From Phytopseudomonas daroniae (GTDB lineage Bacteria > Pseudomonadota > Gammaproteobacteria > Pseudomonadales > Pseudomonadaceae), in assembly GCF_004327285.1 (NCBI RefSeq), contig NZ_QJUI01000023.1, positions 1 to 64,000 of the forward strand: 64,000 bases of DNA. Reading direction: 5' to 3'. The position numbers and the translations under genes are program-made. Below, piece after piece: positions 17,209 through 25,882 of this stretch. Below the pieces are notes generated by a model that was given only the letters and a program-made list of their open reading frames with translations, had not been told where the DNA came from and ran no database searches. Each line of letters opens with the position of its first letter. Within the stretch, counting starts at the first letter, position 1.

Positions 17209-17277
17209 AGCCGCTCCGATTGCACGAGACAGGCATGCCCGCCTAAGCAGGGATGCTCCTGGCCATCTTGCTCACCA

Positions 17278-17535
17278 TTAGCCGAGCAAGCGTCGAGGCG
17301 CAGGCAGCCGTTTCAGCTGTGCTGTCGGCTCCCTGGAACCCATGCGTCGTTTCGCCGGACAGATACCCGTCACCCCGCGAAACACCCCCAGAGCACCTGC
17401 CGCGATATCCACCAGGCCGAACAGTCCGCGAACGGTCAGTCCTTTTCGTATCAGCAATACGCCGCCGGCGATGGAAATGACGCGCTCCATGGGCGCCAGG
17501 TTGATCGCGCTGTTCTGCTTGTTCTGCTCACTCAT
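17278..17535 (-). CDS. DUF2892/YgaP-transmembrane-like inner-membrane protein
   Basis: An 85-residue protein starting MSEQNKQNSAINLAPMERVI, then two hydrophobic segments (SIAGGVLLIRKGLTVRGL and FGLVDIAAGALGVFRGVTG), then CPAKRRMGSR and a basic tail. The N-x-x-x-x-E-R-x-I-x-I-x-G-G pattern and the CP motif after the second segment are what I associate with DUF2892 (YgaP-type membrane anchors). No function is known to me. It follows the Rho-N-like gene by 13 bp on the same strand, so they are probably one transcript within the stress block. Confidence 0.8.
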   Translation of the reverse strand: MSEQNKQNSAINLAPMERVISIAGGVLLIRKGLTVRGLFGLVDIAAGALGVFRGVTGICPAKRRMGSREPTAQLKRLPAPRRLLG

Positions 17536-17548
17536 GCCGCTACTCCAT

Positions 17549-17926
17549 TCAAGAGGCTTTCTTCAGCGCGCCGACCAGCTCGGCTTTGCGCATGGTCGAG
17601 CGCCCCGTGATCTGCCGGGCGCGAGCCAGGTGCAGCAGTTCCTGCTTGCTCTGGCTTTCCAGCGGTCGGTCAGGGCGTATCTCACCCTGGCGGGTAGATA
17701 CCGCCTGGCGTGCGGAGCCCTTGCGGGCTTTGGCTTTTTGCGTGGCGCTGGTGGTGCGCCCGGAGCCGCCGACGCGCTCACCGCCACCGGACTGCTTGTT
17801 CACGGTCGCCCAGGCGCGAGCGCGGGCCTCGTCTTCCGAGACACCACGTTCTTCATAGGTGGCCTCGATCGCCGCCGCCTTGCGTTTCTGGGCCGCGGTG
17901 TATTTGTCCTTGCTTCCACGTGGCAT
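17549..17926 (-). CDS. Small basic protein with Rho-N/SAP-like C-terminal motif
   Basis: A 125-residue Lys/Arg/Ala-rich protein. The N terminus MPRGSKDKYTAAQKRKAAAIEATYEERGVSEDEARARAWATVNKQSGGG is a pattern I have seen labelled 'plasmid stabilization protein' in pseudomonads. The C terminus (SKQELLHLARARQITGRSTMRKAELVGALKKA) has the L-x-x-x-A-R-x-x-x-I-x-G-R-x-x-M-x-K-x-E-L-x-x-A-L signature of a Rho N-terminal or SAP-type nucleic-acid-binding helix pair. DNA or RNA binding is inferred from this and the charge. Start 17926 is preceded by GGAGAC; a further upstream ATG adds seven residues. Its place between katE/glgP and a lipoprotein suggests a stress-induced chromatin-type role. Confidence 0.75.
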   Translation of the reverse strand: MPRGSKDKYTAAQKRKAAAIEATYEERGVSEDEARARAWATVNKQSGGGERVGGSGRTTSATQKAKARKGSARQAVSTRQGEIRPDRPLESQSKQELLHLARARQITGRSTMRKAELVGALKKAS

Positions 17927-18160
17927 GGGAGTCTCCTCAGGCTTCATGCGTCAAAGACCGGCTCGTGGCCGATAGGGATTGTGAAACGTGCCCGGCAGGG
18001 CGAGTTCATGACGATGGATGAGTGGTCGTCGGCAAATGCATCTATGGGTTGAACTCTAGTCGCGCGTGGGGGACTCATTGCTAAGTGTGCTTTTGGAACA
18101 GGGCGCCCCCGCTCTGAAATGCGCCTGTCAGCCACTGACAATTTCATGAGGAGATCGACG

Positions 18161-18559
18161 ATGAAACGAGATTGGGAACTGATTCGTGAGCTACTGTTGC
18201 AGATCGAAGCACTGGAAGCCGGGCACCACTTCTACCCGCAGGCCGTAGGCGAGCACTGTGCTGAAGCCGTCAGCTACCATATTCACCTGATGTGCCAGGC
18301 CAACCTGATCGAGTGTTCCCAGCACCATCCGTGGAACGGTGCGCCAGTGGCCATCGTCAGTGGCTTGACCCTGACCGGGCATGATCTGCTCGACGGCATC
18401 CGCGAAGCGTCGCTGTGGGAAGCCAAGAAGACCTTTCTGCAGGCACGTGCCGGTGGTATCACCTATGAAGGTCTGAAGAACGCACCGACCGCCGACTCCA
18501 TGCTGTTCGCCGCCAATCGCGGCGCCGGCGAGGGTCACAACGGACGCCTCTACAACTGA
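18161..18559 (+). CDS. DUF2513 family protein
   Basis: A 132-residue soluble protein starting MKRDWELIRELLLQIEALEA. The MKRDWDLIRxIL opening and the later VSGLTLTGHDLLDGIREASLWEAKK (a winged-helix-like end with L-T-x-x-G-H-D-x-L) are the hallmarks I associate with DUF2513, often phage- or plasmid-borne and sometimes linked to YjcQ. No function is established to my knowledge. GAGGAGATC is a very good ribosome site for ATG 18161. It is 19 bp upstream of glgP on the same strand, so it likely shares that promoter and is the first gene of the transcript. Confidence 0.82.
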   Translation: MKRDWELIRELLLQIEALEAGHHFYPQAVGEHCAEAVSYHIHLMCQANLIECSQHHPWNGAPVAIVSGLTLTGHDLLDGIREASLWEAKKTFLQARAGGITYEGLKNAPTADSMLFAANRGAGEGHNGRLYN

Positions 18560-18578
18560 TTCAGGGAGTGAACCTGTT

Positions 18579-21035
18579 ATGGCCGAAGAAGCAGCGAAAG
18601 CAACAGACCCTGTCGAAACTTTCAAACAACTGATTCTGGCCAAGCTCAAGTACTCGGTCGGTAAGGATCCGGGCAATGCCTATGACCATGACTGGTTCGA
18701 AGCCGTCGCCCTGGCAGCCCGCGATCATCTGATCGATCACTGGGAAGACGCCTCGCTGCAGGTCGACCGCCAGGAGCAGAAGCGGGTCTATTACCTCTCC
18801 CTGGAGTTTCTGATCGGTCGTCTGCTGGTCGATAACCTGAGCAACCTCGGTCTGCTGGACACCGCTCGCGAGGCGCTCGCCCAACTGGATGTGGATTTCG
18901 AACAGATCCGCAACATGGAGCCGGATGCGGCTCTAGGGAACGGTGGCCTGGGGCGATTGGCAGCCTGCTTCATGGAAAGTATGGCGTCGCTGAATATCGC
19001 CGCTCATGGGTACGGCATCCGTTATGAGCACGGCTTGTTCCGCCAGGTGGTGGTCGATGGTTGGCAGCAGGAACACACCGAAACCTGGCTGGATTTCGGC
19101 AACCCCTGGGAGTTCGAGCGCCCCGAAGTCAGCTACCTCGTCGGTTTTGGTGGCAGCGTGGCCAATCTCGCCGAGTCCAGCGAAGTGCCGCGTCATGAGT
19201 GGCTGCCGAATGAGCATATCCGCGCCATCGCCTATGACACGCCCGTGGTCGGCTGGCGCCATTCCAGCGTCAACACCCTGCGTTTATGGCGTGCCCGCGC
19301 CGAAGAAGACCTGAAACTGGAGCGCTTCAACGCCGGCGACCATTTCGGCGCCGTAGCCGATGTCGTCAAGGCCGAGAGCATTTCCCGGGTGCTCTATCCG
19401 GCCGACAGCACCGAGGCTGGCCAGGAGCTGCGCCTGTGTCAGGAATTCTTCTTCGTTTCCGCCTCGCTGCAGGATCTGATCGCGCGGCACCTGGAGTTGA
19501 ACCTCGATATTCACTCGCTGCCGGATCGCGTCGCCATCCAGCTCAATGACACTCACCCGGCAATTGCCGTCGCCGAGCTGATGCGTCTGCTGGTCGACGT
19601 GTATCGCCTGGAGTGGTTCGAAGCCTGGAAGCTCACTGTCGCCACGCTGTCCTACACCAACCACACCCTGCTGCCCGAAGCGCTGGAGTCCTGGCCGGTG
19701 TCGCTGATGGAGCGTCTGTTGCCGCGGCACATGCAGATCATCTACCTGATCAACGCCTATCACATCGATTCGCTGCGGGCGAAGGAGATCCATGATTTCG
19801 ACCTGCTGCGCTCCATCTCGCTGATTGAGGAAGACCACGGTCGCCGTGTGCGCATGGGCAACCTGGCGTTTCTCGGCTCGCACAGCATCAACGGGGTATC
19901 GGCGCTGCACACCAACCTGATGCGCAAGAGCGTGTTCAGCGACTTCCATCGCCTGTATCCGGAACGCATCAACAACAAGACCAACGGCGTGACCTTCCGC
20001 CGCTGGCTGTATCAGTCCAACCCGCAACTGACCGAGCTGCTGGTCGGCGCGGTGGGTGAAGAGCTGCTCGATGCGCCAGAAACCACCTTGCGCAAGCTCG
20101 AGCCGTTCGCGGCCAAGGCGTCGTTTCGCAAGCAGTTCGCCGCTCAGCGCCAACACGCCAAGCGCGAGCTGGCAAAGCTGGTTCGCGAGCGTATGGGCAT
20201 CAACCTGGACACTCAGGCGATCTTCGATGTGCAGGTCAAACGCATCCATGAATACAAGCGCCAGCTGCTCAATCTGCTACACACCGTGGCGCTGTACCAG
20301 GCGATGCGCAACGATCCGGCCACCGACTGGGCGCCGCGGGTGAAGATCTTCGCCGGCAAGGCCGCGGCCAGCTATCACCAGGCCAAGCTGATCATCAAGC
20401 TGGCCAACGATATCAGCCGCACCATCAACGTCGACCCGACCCTGCGCGGCTTGCTCAAGGTGGTGTTCATCCCCAACTACAACGTCAGCCTGGCCGAGGT
20501 GATCATCCCGGCGGCCGATCTTTCCGAGCAGATTTCCACGGCAGGGCTGGAGGCGTCGGGTACCAGCAACATGAAGTTCGCCCTCAACGGTGCACTGACC
20601 ATCGGCACCCTCGACGGTGCCAACGTGGAGATGTCCGAGCAGATCGGTCGGGAGAACATGTTCATCTTCGGCATGACCGCCCAGCAGGTGGCGGCGCGCT
20701 CGCGCCGTGATCTGAACATGAGTGCCGAAGTCGCCGCCTCGGAGCGGTTGGCGGGGGCGCTGGAAGCGATTCGTTCCGGCGTGTTCTCGCCGGATGATCC
20801 CGGCCGCTATGTCGGTCTGATCGATGGCCTGCTGGCCCACGACCGCTTCCTGGTCTGCGCCGACTTCCAGGCCTATTGGGACGCGCAACGCAAGGTCGAC
20901 ATGCTGTGGCGAACCCCGGATCGCTGGTGGCAGGCAGCGGTGCTCAATACCGCCCGCACTGGCTGGTTCTCCTCGGATCGCACCATTCGTGAATACGCCA
21001 AGGATATCTGGAAGGTATCGGGTATCGGTGACTGA
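18579..21035 (+). CDS. glgP: Glycogen/maltodextrin phosphorylase
   Basis: A PLP-dependent enzyme that releases glucose-1-phosphate from the non-reducing ends of alpha-1,4-glucan. At 818 residues it is family length. The active site shows NGGLGRLAACFMESMASL, the phosphate-binding region and the PLP lysine K666 in EASGTSNMKFALNGALTIGTLDGAN. It also has GNLAFLGSHSINGVSALHT and the IHEYKRQLLN motif. A specific choice between glycogen and maltodextrin cannot be made; the context (glgX, malQ, GlgE pathway) fits glycogen-like alpha-glucan breakdown. Ribosome site AGGGAG. A terminator follows. Confidence 0.96.
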   Translation: MAEEAAKATDPVETFKQLILAKLKYSVGKDPGNAYDHDWFEAVALAARDHLIDHWEDASLQVDRQEQKRVYYLSLEFLIGRLLVDNLSNLGLLDTAREALAQLDVDFEQIRNMEPDAALGNGGLGRLAACFMESMASLNIAAHGYGIRYEHGLFRQVVVDGWQQEHTETWLDFGNPWEFERPEVSYLVGFGGSVANLAESSEVPRHEWLPNEHIRAIAYDTPVVGWRHSSVNTLRLWRARAEEDLKLERFNAGDHFGAVADVVKAESISRVLYPADSTEAGQELRLCQEFFFVSASLQDLIARHLELNLDIHSLPDRVAIQLNDTHPAIAVAELMRLLVDVYRLEWFEAWKLTVATLSYTNHTLLPEALESWPVSLMERLLPRHMQIIYLINAYHIDSLRAKEIHDFDLLRSISLIEEDHGRRVRMGNLAFLGSHSINGVSALHTNLMRKSVFSDFHRLYPERINNKTNGVTFRRWLYQSNPQLTELLVGAVGEELLDAPETTLRKLEPFAAKASFRKQFAAQRQHAKRELAKLVRERMGINLDTQAIFDVQVKRIHEYKRQLLNLLHTVALYQAMRNDPATDWAPRVKIFAGKAAASYHQAKLIIKLANDISRTINVDPTLRGLLKVVFIPNYNVSLAEVIIPAADLSEQISTAGLEASGTSNMKFALNGALTIGTLDGANVEMSEQIGRENMFIFGMTAQQVAARSRRDLNMSAEVAASERLAGALEAIRSGVFSPDDPGRYVGLIDGLLAHDRFLVCADFQAYWDAQRKVDMLWRTPDRWWQAAVLNTARTGWFSSDRTIREYAKDIWKVSGIGD

Positions 21036-21050
21036 TTCTCGCCAGCCCTG

Positions 21051-21088
21051 AAGGCCCGGCTCGGAATCTTTCCGTACCGGGCCTTTTT
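21051..21088 (+). terminator. Rho-independent terminator after glgP
   Basis: AAGGCCCGG pairs with CCGGGCCTT, with an inner CGGA/TCCG pair in the 17-base loop, followed by TTTTT. It begins 15 bases after the glgP stop. Confidence 0.88.
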
Positions 21089-21289
21089 CAATTCCGGGCA
21101 TGCCGAAAAGCCAGTATGCCGTCCGTCTTGCCAGGCCTCTGGGCGCTGACAAACAACCCGAACCTCCCGCCGTCCATGACCTCACATTTCCAAGGGATCA
21201 CGCCTGCCTGAGCGTGGCCCGGCCGCCCGAATTCCGTTTCGATGTCGCTCTCGCGACTCGACGGGCCATGAAAGCCGAGGAGATGACCG

Positions 21290-23428
21290 ATGAAATCTGA
21301 TGACAAGGGCCGCGCCAGCGAGCTCGCCGGAACCGATACCCTGGATCGCGGCAACAGCAACAAGAAGATCGAGCAATTGGAACGCTATCGTGAGGACGCC
21401 ACCGGCCAGGCGCTGACCAGCGACCACGGCACGCGTATCGCCGATAACCAGAACAGCTTGCGGGCAGGCGAAAGAGGGCCGTCGTTGCTGGAGGATTTCC
21501 TCCTGCGCGAGAAGCTCACCCACTTCGATCACGAACGCATTCCTGAGCGCGTGGTGCATGCGCGTGGAGCAGCGGCTCATGGTCACTTCCAGGTCTATGA
21601 GTCATTGGCCGACCTGACCAAGGCCGACTTCCTCACCGACCCGAGCAAGAAGACGCCGGTCTTCGTGCGCTTCTCCACCGTGCAGGGGCCCCGGGGCTCG
21701 GCTGATACGGTGCGCGATGTGCGCGGCTTCGCCACCAAGTTCTATACCGACGAGGGCAACTTCGACCTGATCGGCAACAACATGCCGGTGTTCTTCATTC
21801 AGGATGCCATCAAGTTTCCGGATTTCGTGCATGCCGTGAAACCCGAGCCACATAACGAGATTCCCACCGGCGGCTCTGCTCACGATACCTTCTGGGACTT
21901 CGTTTCGCTGACCCCCGAGTCTGCGCACATGGTGCTCTGGACAATGTCCGACCGGGCAATTCCCGTGGGCTTTCGTGGCATGCAGGGGTTTGGCGTGCAC
22001 ACCTTCCGCCTGGTCAACGCGGAAGGTCGCGCCAGTTTCGTGAAATTCCACTGGCGCCCGGTCGCCGGGGTGTTCTCGCTCGTCTGGGACGAGGCTCAGA
22101 AACTCGCCGGCAAGGATCCGGACTTTCATCGCCGTACCCTGTGGGACGATATCGAACAGGGCGACTACCTGGAGTGGGAGCTTGGCCTGCAGGTGATCGC
22201 CGAAGAGGACGAACACAATTTCGACTTCGACCTTCTCGACGCCACCAAACTGGTGCCGGAAGAGCAGGTTCCCGTGCGGGTGGTGGGCAAGCTCGTGCTT
22301 GACCGTAACCCGGACAATTTCTTCGCGGAAACCGAACAGGTGGCGTTTCAACTGGCCAATATCGTGCCGGGCATCGATTTCACCAACGACCCGCTACTGC
22401 AGGGCCGACTGTTTTCCTATACCGACACCCAATTGCTGCGCCTGGGCGGGCCGAACTTCAACGAGATCCCCATCAATCGCCCGGTCTGTCCGTTCCACAA
22501 CAACAACCGCGATTCCTTCCACCGCCAGACCATCAACAAGGGGCGCGCGTCCTACGAGCCGAATTCCATCGACGGCGGCTGGCCCAAGGAAACGCCGGAA
22601 GCACCGCAAGACGGTGGTTTCGTCAGCTATCCGCAAGAGGTGTCGGGGCCGAAGATTCGCAAGCGTGCCGAGTCGTTCGGCGATCACTTTTCCCAGGCCA
22701 GGCTGTTCTTCAACAGCATGAGCGACGCGGAGAAAGGGCATATCGTCGCGGCTTACAGTTTCGAACTGGGTAAGGTCGAACGCATGCATATCCGTGAACG
22801 CCAGGTGCACGAAATTCTGGCCAATATCGATCTGGATCTGGCTACCCAGGTTGCTGCCAATGTCGGCGTCAAGGCCCCCGCCGGGCCATCCGTGCAGGTG
22901 CCGGAGATTTCCCTCAAGGCTTCACCGGCGCTCAGCCAGATGAACCTGCTCCCGGGCAATATCAAGTCGCGCAAGGTGGCGATCCTGATTGGCAATGGTG
23001 TGAAGCAGGCCGATATCGACACGCTCACTGCGCAACTGGACAAGGAAGGGGCGCACTTCAAGCTGCTGGCTCCGAGCGCCTCTGCGGTGAAAAGCGATGC
23101 CGGCAAAAACCTGGTACCGAACGGTTCCATGCAGGGCTTGCCGTCTGTAGCTTTCGATGCCGTTTGGGTGCCGGGCGGTGCGGATTTCTCCAAGGCGTTG
23201 GCCGCGGATGGTGTCGCGTTGCACTACCTGCTCGAAGCCTACAAGCACTTGAAGGCCATCGCCTTGTGTGGCGAGGCTGCCGATCTGCTGGGGTTGTTGC
23301 GGCTCAAGGAAGATGAAGGGCTGCTGACCGACAAGAATGGCAAGGCCCTGGTCAAGCCCTTTACCGAGGCCATTGCCAAGCACCGGGTCTGGGCGCGGGA
23401 GCCGCTGACCAAGGCCATTCCGGCCTGA
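21290..23428 (+). CDS. katE: Large-subunit (clade II) catalase HPII
   Basis: A monofunctional haem catalase of 712 residues, the large-subunit type with a C-terminal class I amidotransferase/DJ-1-like domain (from about residue 560, [20 protein letters not shown]). The catalytic His is H90 in [14 protein letters not shown], the Asn is in [18 protein letters not shown], and the proximal haem Tyr is Y377 in [16 protein letters not shown]. The residue 23 positions before the haem Tyr, which is His392 by E. coli HPII numbering, is Gln here. The start has GAGGAG just upstream. HPII is usually a stationary-phase enzyme; here it stands between glgP and NHEJ genes. A terminator follows. Confidence 0.96.
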   Translation: MKSDDKGRASELAGTDTLDRGNSNKKIEQLERYREDATGQALTSDHGTRIADNQNSLRAGERGPSLLEDFLLREKLTHFDHERIPERVVHARGAAAHGHFQVYESLADLTKADFLTDPSKKTPVFVRFSTVQGPRGSADTVRDVRGFATKFYTDEGNFDLIGNNMPVFFIQDAIKFPDFVHAVKPEPHNEIPTGGSAHDTFWDFVSLTPESAHMVLWTMSDRAIPVGFRGMQGFGVHTFRLVNAEGRASFVKFHWRPVAGVFSLVWDEAQKLAGKDPDFHRRTLWDDIEQGDYLEWELGLQVIAEEDEHNFDFDLLDATKLVPEEQVPVRVVGKLVLDRNPDNFFAETEQVAFQLANIVPGIDFTNDPLLQGRLFSYTDTQLLRLGGPNFNEIPINRPVCPFHNNNRDSFHRQTINKGRASYEPNSIDGGWPKETPEAPQDGGFVSYPQEVSGPKIRKRAESFGDHFSQARLFFNSMSDAEKGHIVAAYSFELGKVERMHIRERQVHEILANIDLDLATQVAANVGVKAPAGPSVQVPEISLKASPALSQMNLLPGNIKSRKVAILIGNGVKQADIDTLTAQLDKEGAHFKLLAPSASAVKSDAGKNLVPNGSMQGLPSVAFDAVWVPGGADFSKALAADGVALHYLLEAYKHLKAIALCGEAADLLGLLRLKEDEGLLTDKNGKALVKPFTEAIAKHRVWAREPLTKAIPA

Positions 23429-23434
23429 TATGAG

Positions 23435-23464
23435 AATGCCCCCGCGCCATGGCGCGGGGGCATT
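23435..23464 (+). terminator. Rho-independent terminator after katE
   Basis: A perfect 14-bp stem, AATGCCCCCGCGCC with GGCGCGGGGGCATT, and a two-base loop (functionally a larger one), ending in TTTC. It starts 6 bases after the katE stop and could also stop the convergent minus-strand transcript ending at 23505. Confidence 0.85.
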
Positions 23465-23504
23465 TCGATGGGATTGGAATGAGCCGTGGGCCGTTGCGGG
23501 TGTT

Positions 23505-23741
23505 TCAGTGCGCGTGCTGTAGCCGGGTACGTTGCGCACGCTCACGCAGTCGCGCACGGCGCGGCGCATGCTGGCGACGCCAGGACTGGTTACTTGGTGA
23601 GGTGGGCAGCGGAGGGAATTCCTCGGCCAGCTGGGCTTCGAGCTGGTAACGATTGACCAGGCGCAGCATGCCCCAGAGCATCGCGGCCGAAACCATCAGC
23701 CAGCCCGATATCATCAACAGAATGTAGCTTTCAGGACTCAT
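23505..23741 (-). CDS. Small single-pass membrane protein
   Basis: A 78-residue protein. One hydrophobic helix (YILLMISGWLMVSAAMLWGML, residues 5-25) is followed by a polar linker and a very Arg-rich tail (RRQHAPRRARLRERAQRTRLQHAH). It is probably an inner-membrane protein with a basic cytoplasmic end. AAGGAGG precedes the start, one of the best ribosome sites in the window. Its ATG overlaps the stop of the upstream Rossmann-fold gene by four bases, so they are translationally coupled. I do not recognise a family. Confidence 0.75.
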   Translation of the reverse strand: MSPESYILLMISGWLMVSAAMLWGMLRLVNRYQLEAQLAEEFPPLPTSPSNQSWRRQHAPRRARLRERAQRTRLQHAH

Positions 23742-24364
23742 GGTGCCTCCTTGGCCTGAGGGCGAGAGTCGACGTGTATGCGTTGATTGACACTCGTCCC
23801 CAGCAGGCATTGGTCTATCACGCTGCAGGCGTAATGTTGCAGGGTGATGATTGCAGTATGGTCGATATCCCGAGCGGTCGCCTTGCTGCCGTTCGAGCGA
23901 TGACTTGGCGCATCCACCAGCGTCCAGGCCAGTGGCGACTTGTGCAGGCTGTGCTGCAGATGCTCGACCTTTTCGGCCGGCAGCTCACTGGCATCGTCCA
24001 GCCAGCCGTGATCGCCGATCAGCATCAGGCGTTCCACCCGCGCCGTGGGTAGCCCCTCCAGCAGGGCGATAATGGCGTCGTACGTCCTGGCGAAACCGCG
24101 GGCGTCACCGCCGGCGCGCAGCTGCCAACTGCTCAACACGGCAATCACCGCATCCGTGCCCGCTATGCTGTGGCCAACGCTGGTGGCGTCGAACAGATCG
24201 CCGTTCTTGGCGCTCAACCTGGGGCGTGCCGCAATATCGGTCGGATCGTCGACGATCACGATGGCCTGCAGGCCTTTGCCCAGCAGGGCCTCCAGCAGGG
24301 CATCGGTAATTCTGTCCGGGGCGCCGTACAGGGCGATCTTATCGATGGTGTGCGAGGTGCTCAT
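23738..24364 (-). CDS. NAD(P)-binding Rossmann-fold protein (YwnB/NmrA-like)
   Basis: A 208-residue protein that starts with KIALYGAPDRITDALLEALLGKGLQAIVIVDDPTDIAARPRLSAKNGDLFDATSVGHSIAGTDAVIAVLSSW. This is the beta-alpha-beta opening, the GD-x-x-D segment and the A-x-x-G-x-D-A-V-I strand of NAD(P)H-binding proteins such as YwnB/YwnH-like epimerase relatives. The glycine motif GAPDRIT departs from GxxGxxG, so cofactor binding may be weak or lost. The substrate is unknown. It forms an overlapping pair with the small membrane protein downstream, and probably a transcript with the 74-residue gene upstream (9-bp gap). Confidence 0.8.
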   Translation of the reverse strand: MSTSHTIDKIALYGAPDRITDALLEALLGKGLQAIVIVDDPTDIAARPRLSAKNGDLFDATSVGHSIAGTDAVIAVLSSWQLRAGGDARGFARTYDAIIALLEGLPTARVERLMLIGDHGWLDDASELPAEKVEHLQHSLHKSPLAWTLVDAPSHRSNGSKATARDIDHTAIITLQHYACSVIDQCLLGTSVNQRIHVDSRPQAKEAP

Positions 24365-24373
24365 GGTGATCGC

Positions 24374-24598
24374 TCAAGACTGTCGTACTTGACCAGGCTC
24401 CTGCTCGGTCACAGCCACATCGCCGAGCGGCTTCACCTCGATATCGGTGATTTCGCTGGGCAGGTCGCTGCTGTGCAGCGATTCGACGTGGTAACGCGCC
24501 TGCTCGGGTGTGAGCACCGATGCTCCGGCCTGAACTTCGGTGGATTTCTTCTGTTTGCCGAGCCTGTAGCTGACGAGAAAGTAGTGATTTCTGGACAT
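24374..24598 (-). CDS. Small hypothetical protein, 74 aa
   Basis: A short hydrophilic protein starting MSRNHYFLVSYRLGKQKKSTEVQAGASVLTPEQARYHVESLHSSDLPSEITDIEVKPLG. The pattern of two beta strands, a helix and a third strand suggests a small alpha/beta domain. GAAGG precedes ATG 24598; a longer frame running 55 codons further upstream would cross a strong terminator-like structure and is rejected. First gene of a minus-strand set of three small genes. Function unknown; it is one of several small proteins in the stress block. Confidence 0.7.
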   Translation of the reverse strand: MSRNHYFLVSYRLGKQKKSTEVQAGASVLTPEQARYHVESLHSSDLPSEITDIEVKPLGDVAVTEQEPGQVRQS

Positions 24599-24694
24599 CC
24601 GAACCTTCTTTTTCCGTCGGGCGCTCTCGAGCGCGTTCAAGTGATGCTGCTTGTATGAAAGACCGGGCAACGTATCGGCGCGTTCAGGTTTTTT

Positions 24695-24768
24695 GTTGCC
24701 TGCCATCCCTGGCGGCAACCCTGCGGGCCGTCGCGGAGCGACGTCAAAAATTGCTCCCGGCAATTTTT
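24695..24768 (+). promoter_or_regulatory. Structured leader or small RNA with terminator, upstream of mgtC-like gene
   Basis: Three hairpins stand in a row: 24695-24719 (GTTGCC-T-GCCA / TGGC-GGCAAC), 24729-24743 (CGTCGC / GCGACG, loop GGA) and 24746-24768 (AAAAATTGC / GCAATTTTT, loop TCCCG). The last is an intrinsic terminator with T-tracts on both strands. It lies in a divergent gap, 128 bases before the mgtC-like start and 148 after the minus gene start. It could be an attenuating leader or a small RNA. No known riboswitch class was recognised. Confidence 0.5.
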
Positions 24769-24895
24769 TGCCGGACGGTCAGGCCTCTGAAAAAAGGACA
24801 AACCTATAGGCCTGCGCAAGGTCGATACAGGAGCGCCAGCAGCGGTTCGGCGAGGCGCGCTCATTTGGATCAAAGACAGGCTGGGAGCGATCATC

Positions 24896-25384
24896 TTGAG
24901 TTTCTGGGACGAGGTACTGGCCACACTGGCCAACGAGTTTTCCGATCTGAGTACTCCCGAGCAATTCACCCAGGTCACCTTGCGCCTGCTATTGGCGGCG
25001 CTGCTGGGTGGCCTGCTGGGGCTTGAGCGCGAAACTCATGGCAAGGCCGCGGGCGTCCGCACGCACATGCTGGTGGCGATGGGCTCGGCGCTGTTCGTAC
25101 TGGTGCCTGCACAGATGGGCGCCGAGAGCGACGCCATGAGCCGGGTCATCCAGGGGCTGGTGGCCGGTATCGGTTTTCTCTGCGCCGGTACCATCATCAA
25201 GGGCAGCTCCATGGCCGAGGTGAAGGGGCTGACCACTGCTGCCGGTATCTGGCTGACCGCTGCGATCGGCATCACCGTGGGTATGGGCCGCGAGGCCACG
25301 GCGGTCTTGAGCACACTGCTGGCACTGTTCATCTTCAACACCGTGCAGCACTTCGTCACCTGGTTGGAAAAGCGCGCTCGCTGA
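24896..25384 (+). CDS. MgtC/SapB family inner-membrane protein
   Basis: A 162-residue membrane protein with the MgtC signature: TLRLLLAALLGGLLGLERETHGKAAGVRTHMLVAMGSALFVLV, then RVIQGLVAGIGFLCAGTIIKGSSMAEVKGLTTAAGIWLTAAIGITVGMG, and a final hydrophobic helix. Five membrane segments are expected. MgtC proteins help bacteria cope with low Mg2+ and regulate the F-type ATP synthase in Salmonella; short forms lacking the C-terminal ACT domain, as here, are common and less characterised. The start is TTG (24896) with GGGAG upstream; no ATG in frame fits. A three-hairpin structure lies upstream, and an Mg2+- or stress-responsive leader would be plausible. Confidence 0.93.
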   Translation: MSFWDEVLATLANEFSDLSTPEQFTQVTLRLLLAALLGGLLGLERETHGKAAGVRTHMLVAMGSALFVLVPAQMGAESDAMSRVIQGLVAGIGFLCAGTIIKGSSMAEVKGLTTAAGIWLTAAIGITVGMGREATAVLSTLLALFIFNTVQHFVTWLEKRAR

Positions 25385-25465
25385 ATCCACTGGAACGCCT
25401 GGGCTTGCTTGCGCTCCTATCAGATAGGCCCGTATTAAATGGCCTCGAGAGAAGTGGAGTTCGGT

Positions 25466-25708
25466 ATGTTCAGAAACTTCAAGGGATGCATTGCCTGGAC
25501 GGATGCCATGAAGGATGGCCAGCAATATGTTGGCCTGATCGAATACCAACCCAAGTGCGCTGGCGCTGCGGTGCAGATGCTGTGGGTCGTCGCCCCCGGC
25601 TGCATCTGCGAGAGCGAAGCGGAAACCGTTGCTGACAACATGCTGCGCGAGATCCGCGACATCACCATCGACGGCAGCGTGATCTATCGCGACGGCGTGG
25701 CCCTGTAG
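25466..25708 (+). CDS. Small hypothetical protein, 80 aa
   Basis: The 80-residue protein starts MFRNFKGCIAWTDAMKDGQQYVGLIEYQPKCAGAAVQMLWVVAPGCICESEAETVADNMLREIRDITIDGSVIYRDG. It has four cysteines spread over the first 45 residues and reads as a mixed alpha/beta domain (strand-rich with one helix). GTGGAG precedes ATG 25466; an ATG nine codons upstream is less well placed. A clear terminator follows. No family is recognised. It sits 81 bp after the mgtC-like gene and before ku, within the stress block. Confidence 0.75.
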   Translation: MFRNFKGCIAWTDAMKDGQQYVGLIEYQPKCAGAAVQMLWVVAPGCICESEAETVADNMLREIRDITIDGSVIYRDGVAL

Positions 25709-25734
25709 CGAGACCCACTTGCCAGCAGAACCCG

Positions 25735-25760
25735 AACTGCGCCATCGCGGCGCAGTTTTC
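25735..25760 (+). terminator. Rho-independent terminator
   Basis: AACTGCGCC pairs with GGCGCAGTT around ATCGC and runs into TTTTC. It lies 27 bases after the stop of the 80-residue gene and separates it from ku. Confidence 0.85.
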
Positions 25761-25882
25761 GTCTATCCGTTCTTCTCATTCCCCCCTGACACTGCCGCCA
25801 ATCACGACACCTCGGCGGATCACTGAAACTTTTGTTTTCGCCCCCCAGTCACCCGTAAACGTTCATACAGCGGGGAGCCCTC

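Noticed and set aside
17549-17926. Name 'plasmid stabilization protein' for the basic protein
   Set aside because: The label is an inherited annotation; nothing in the sequence or context shows a toxin-antitoxin or partition role.
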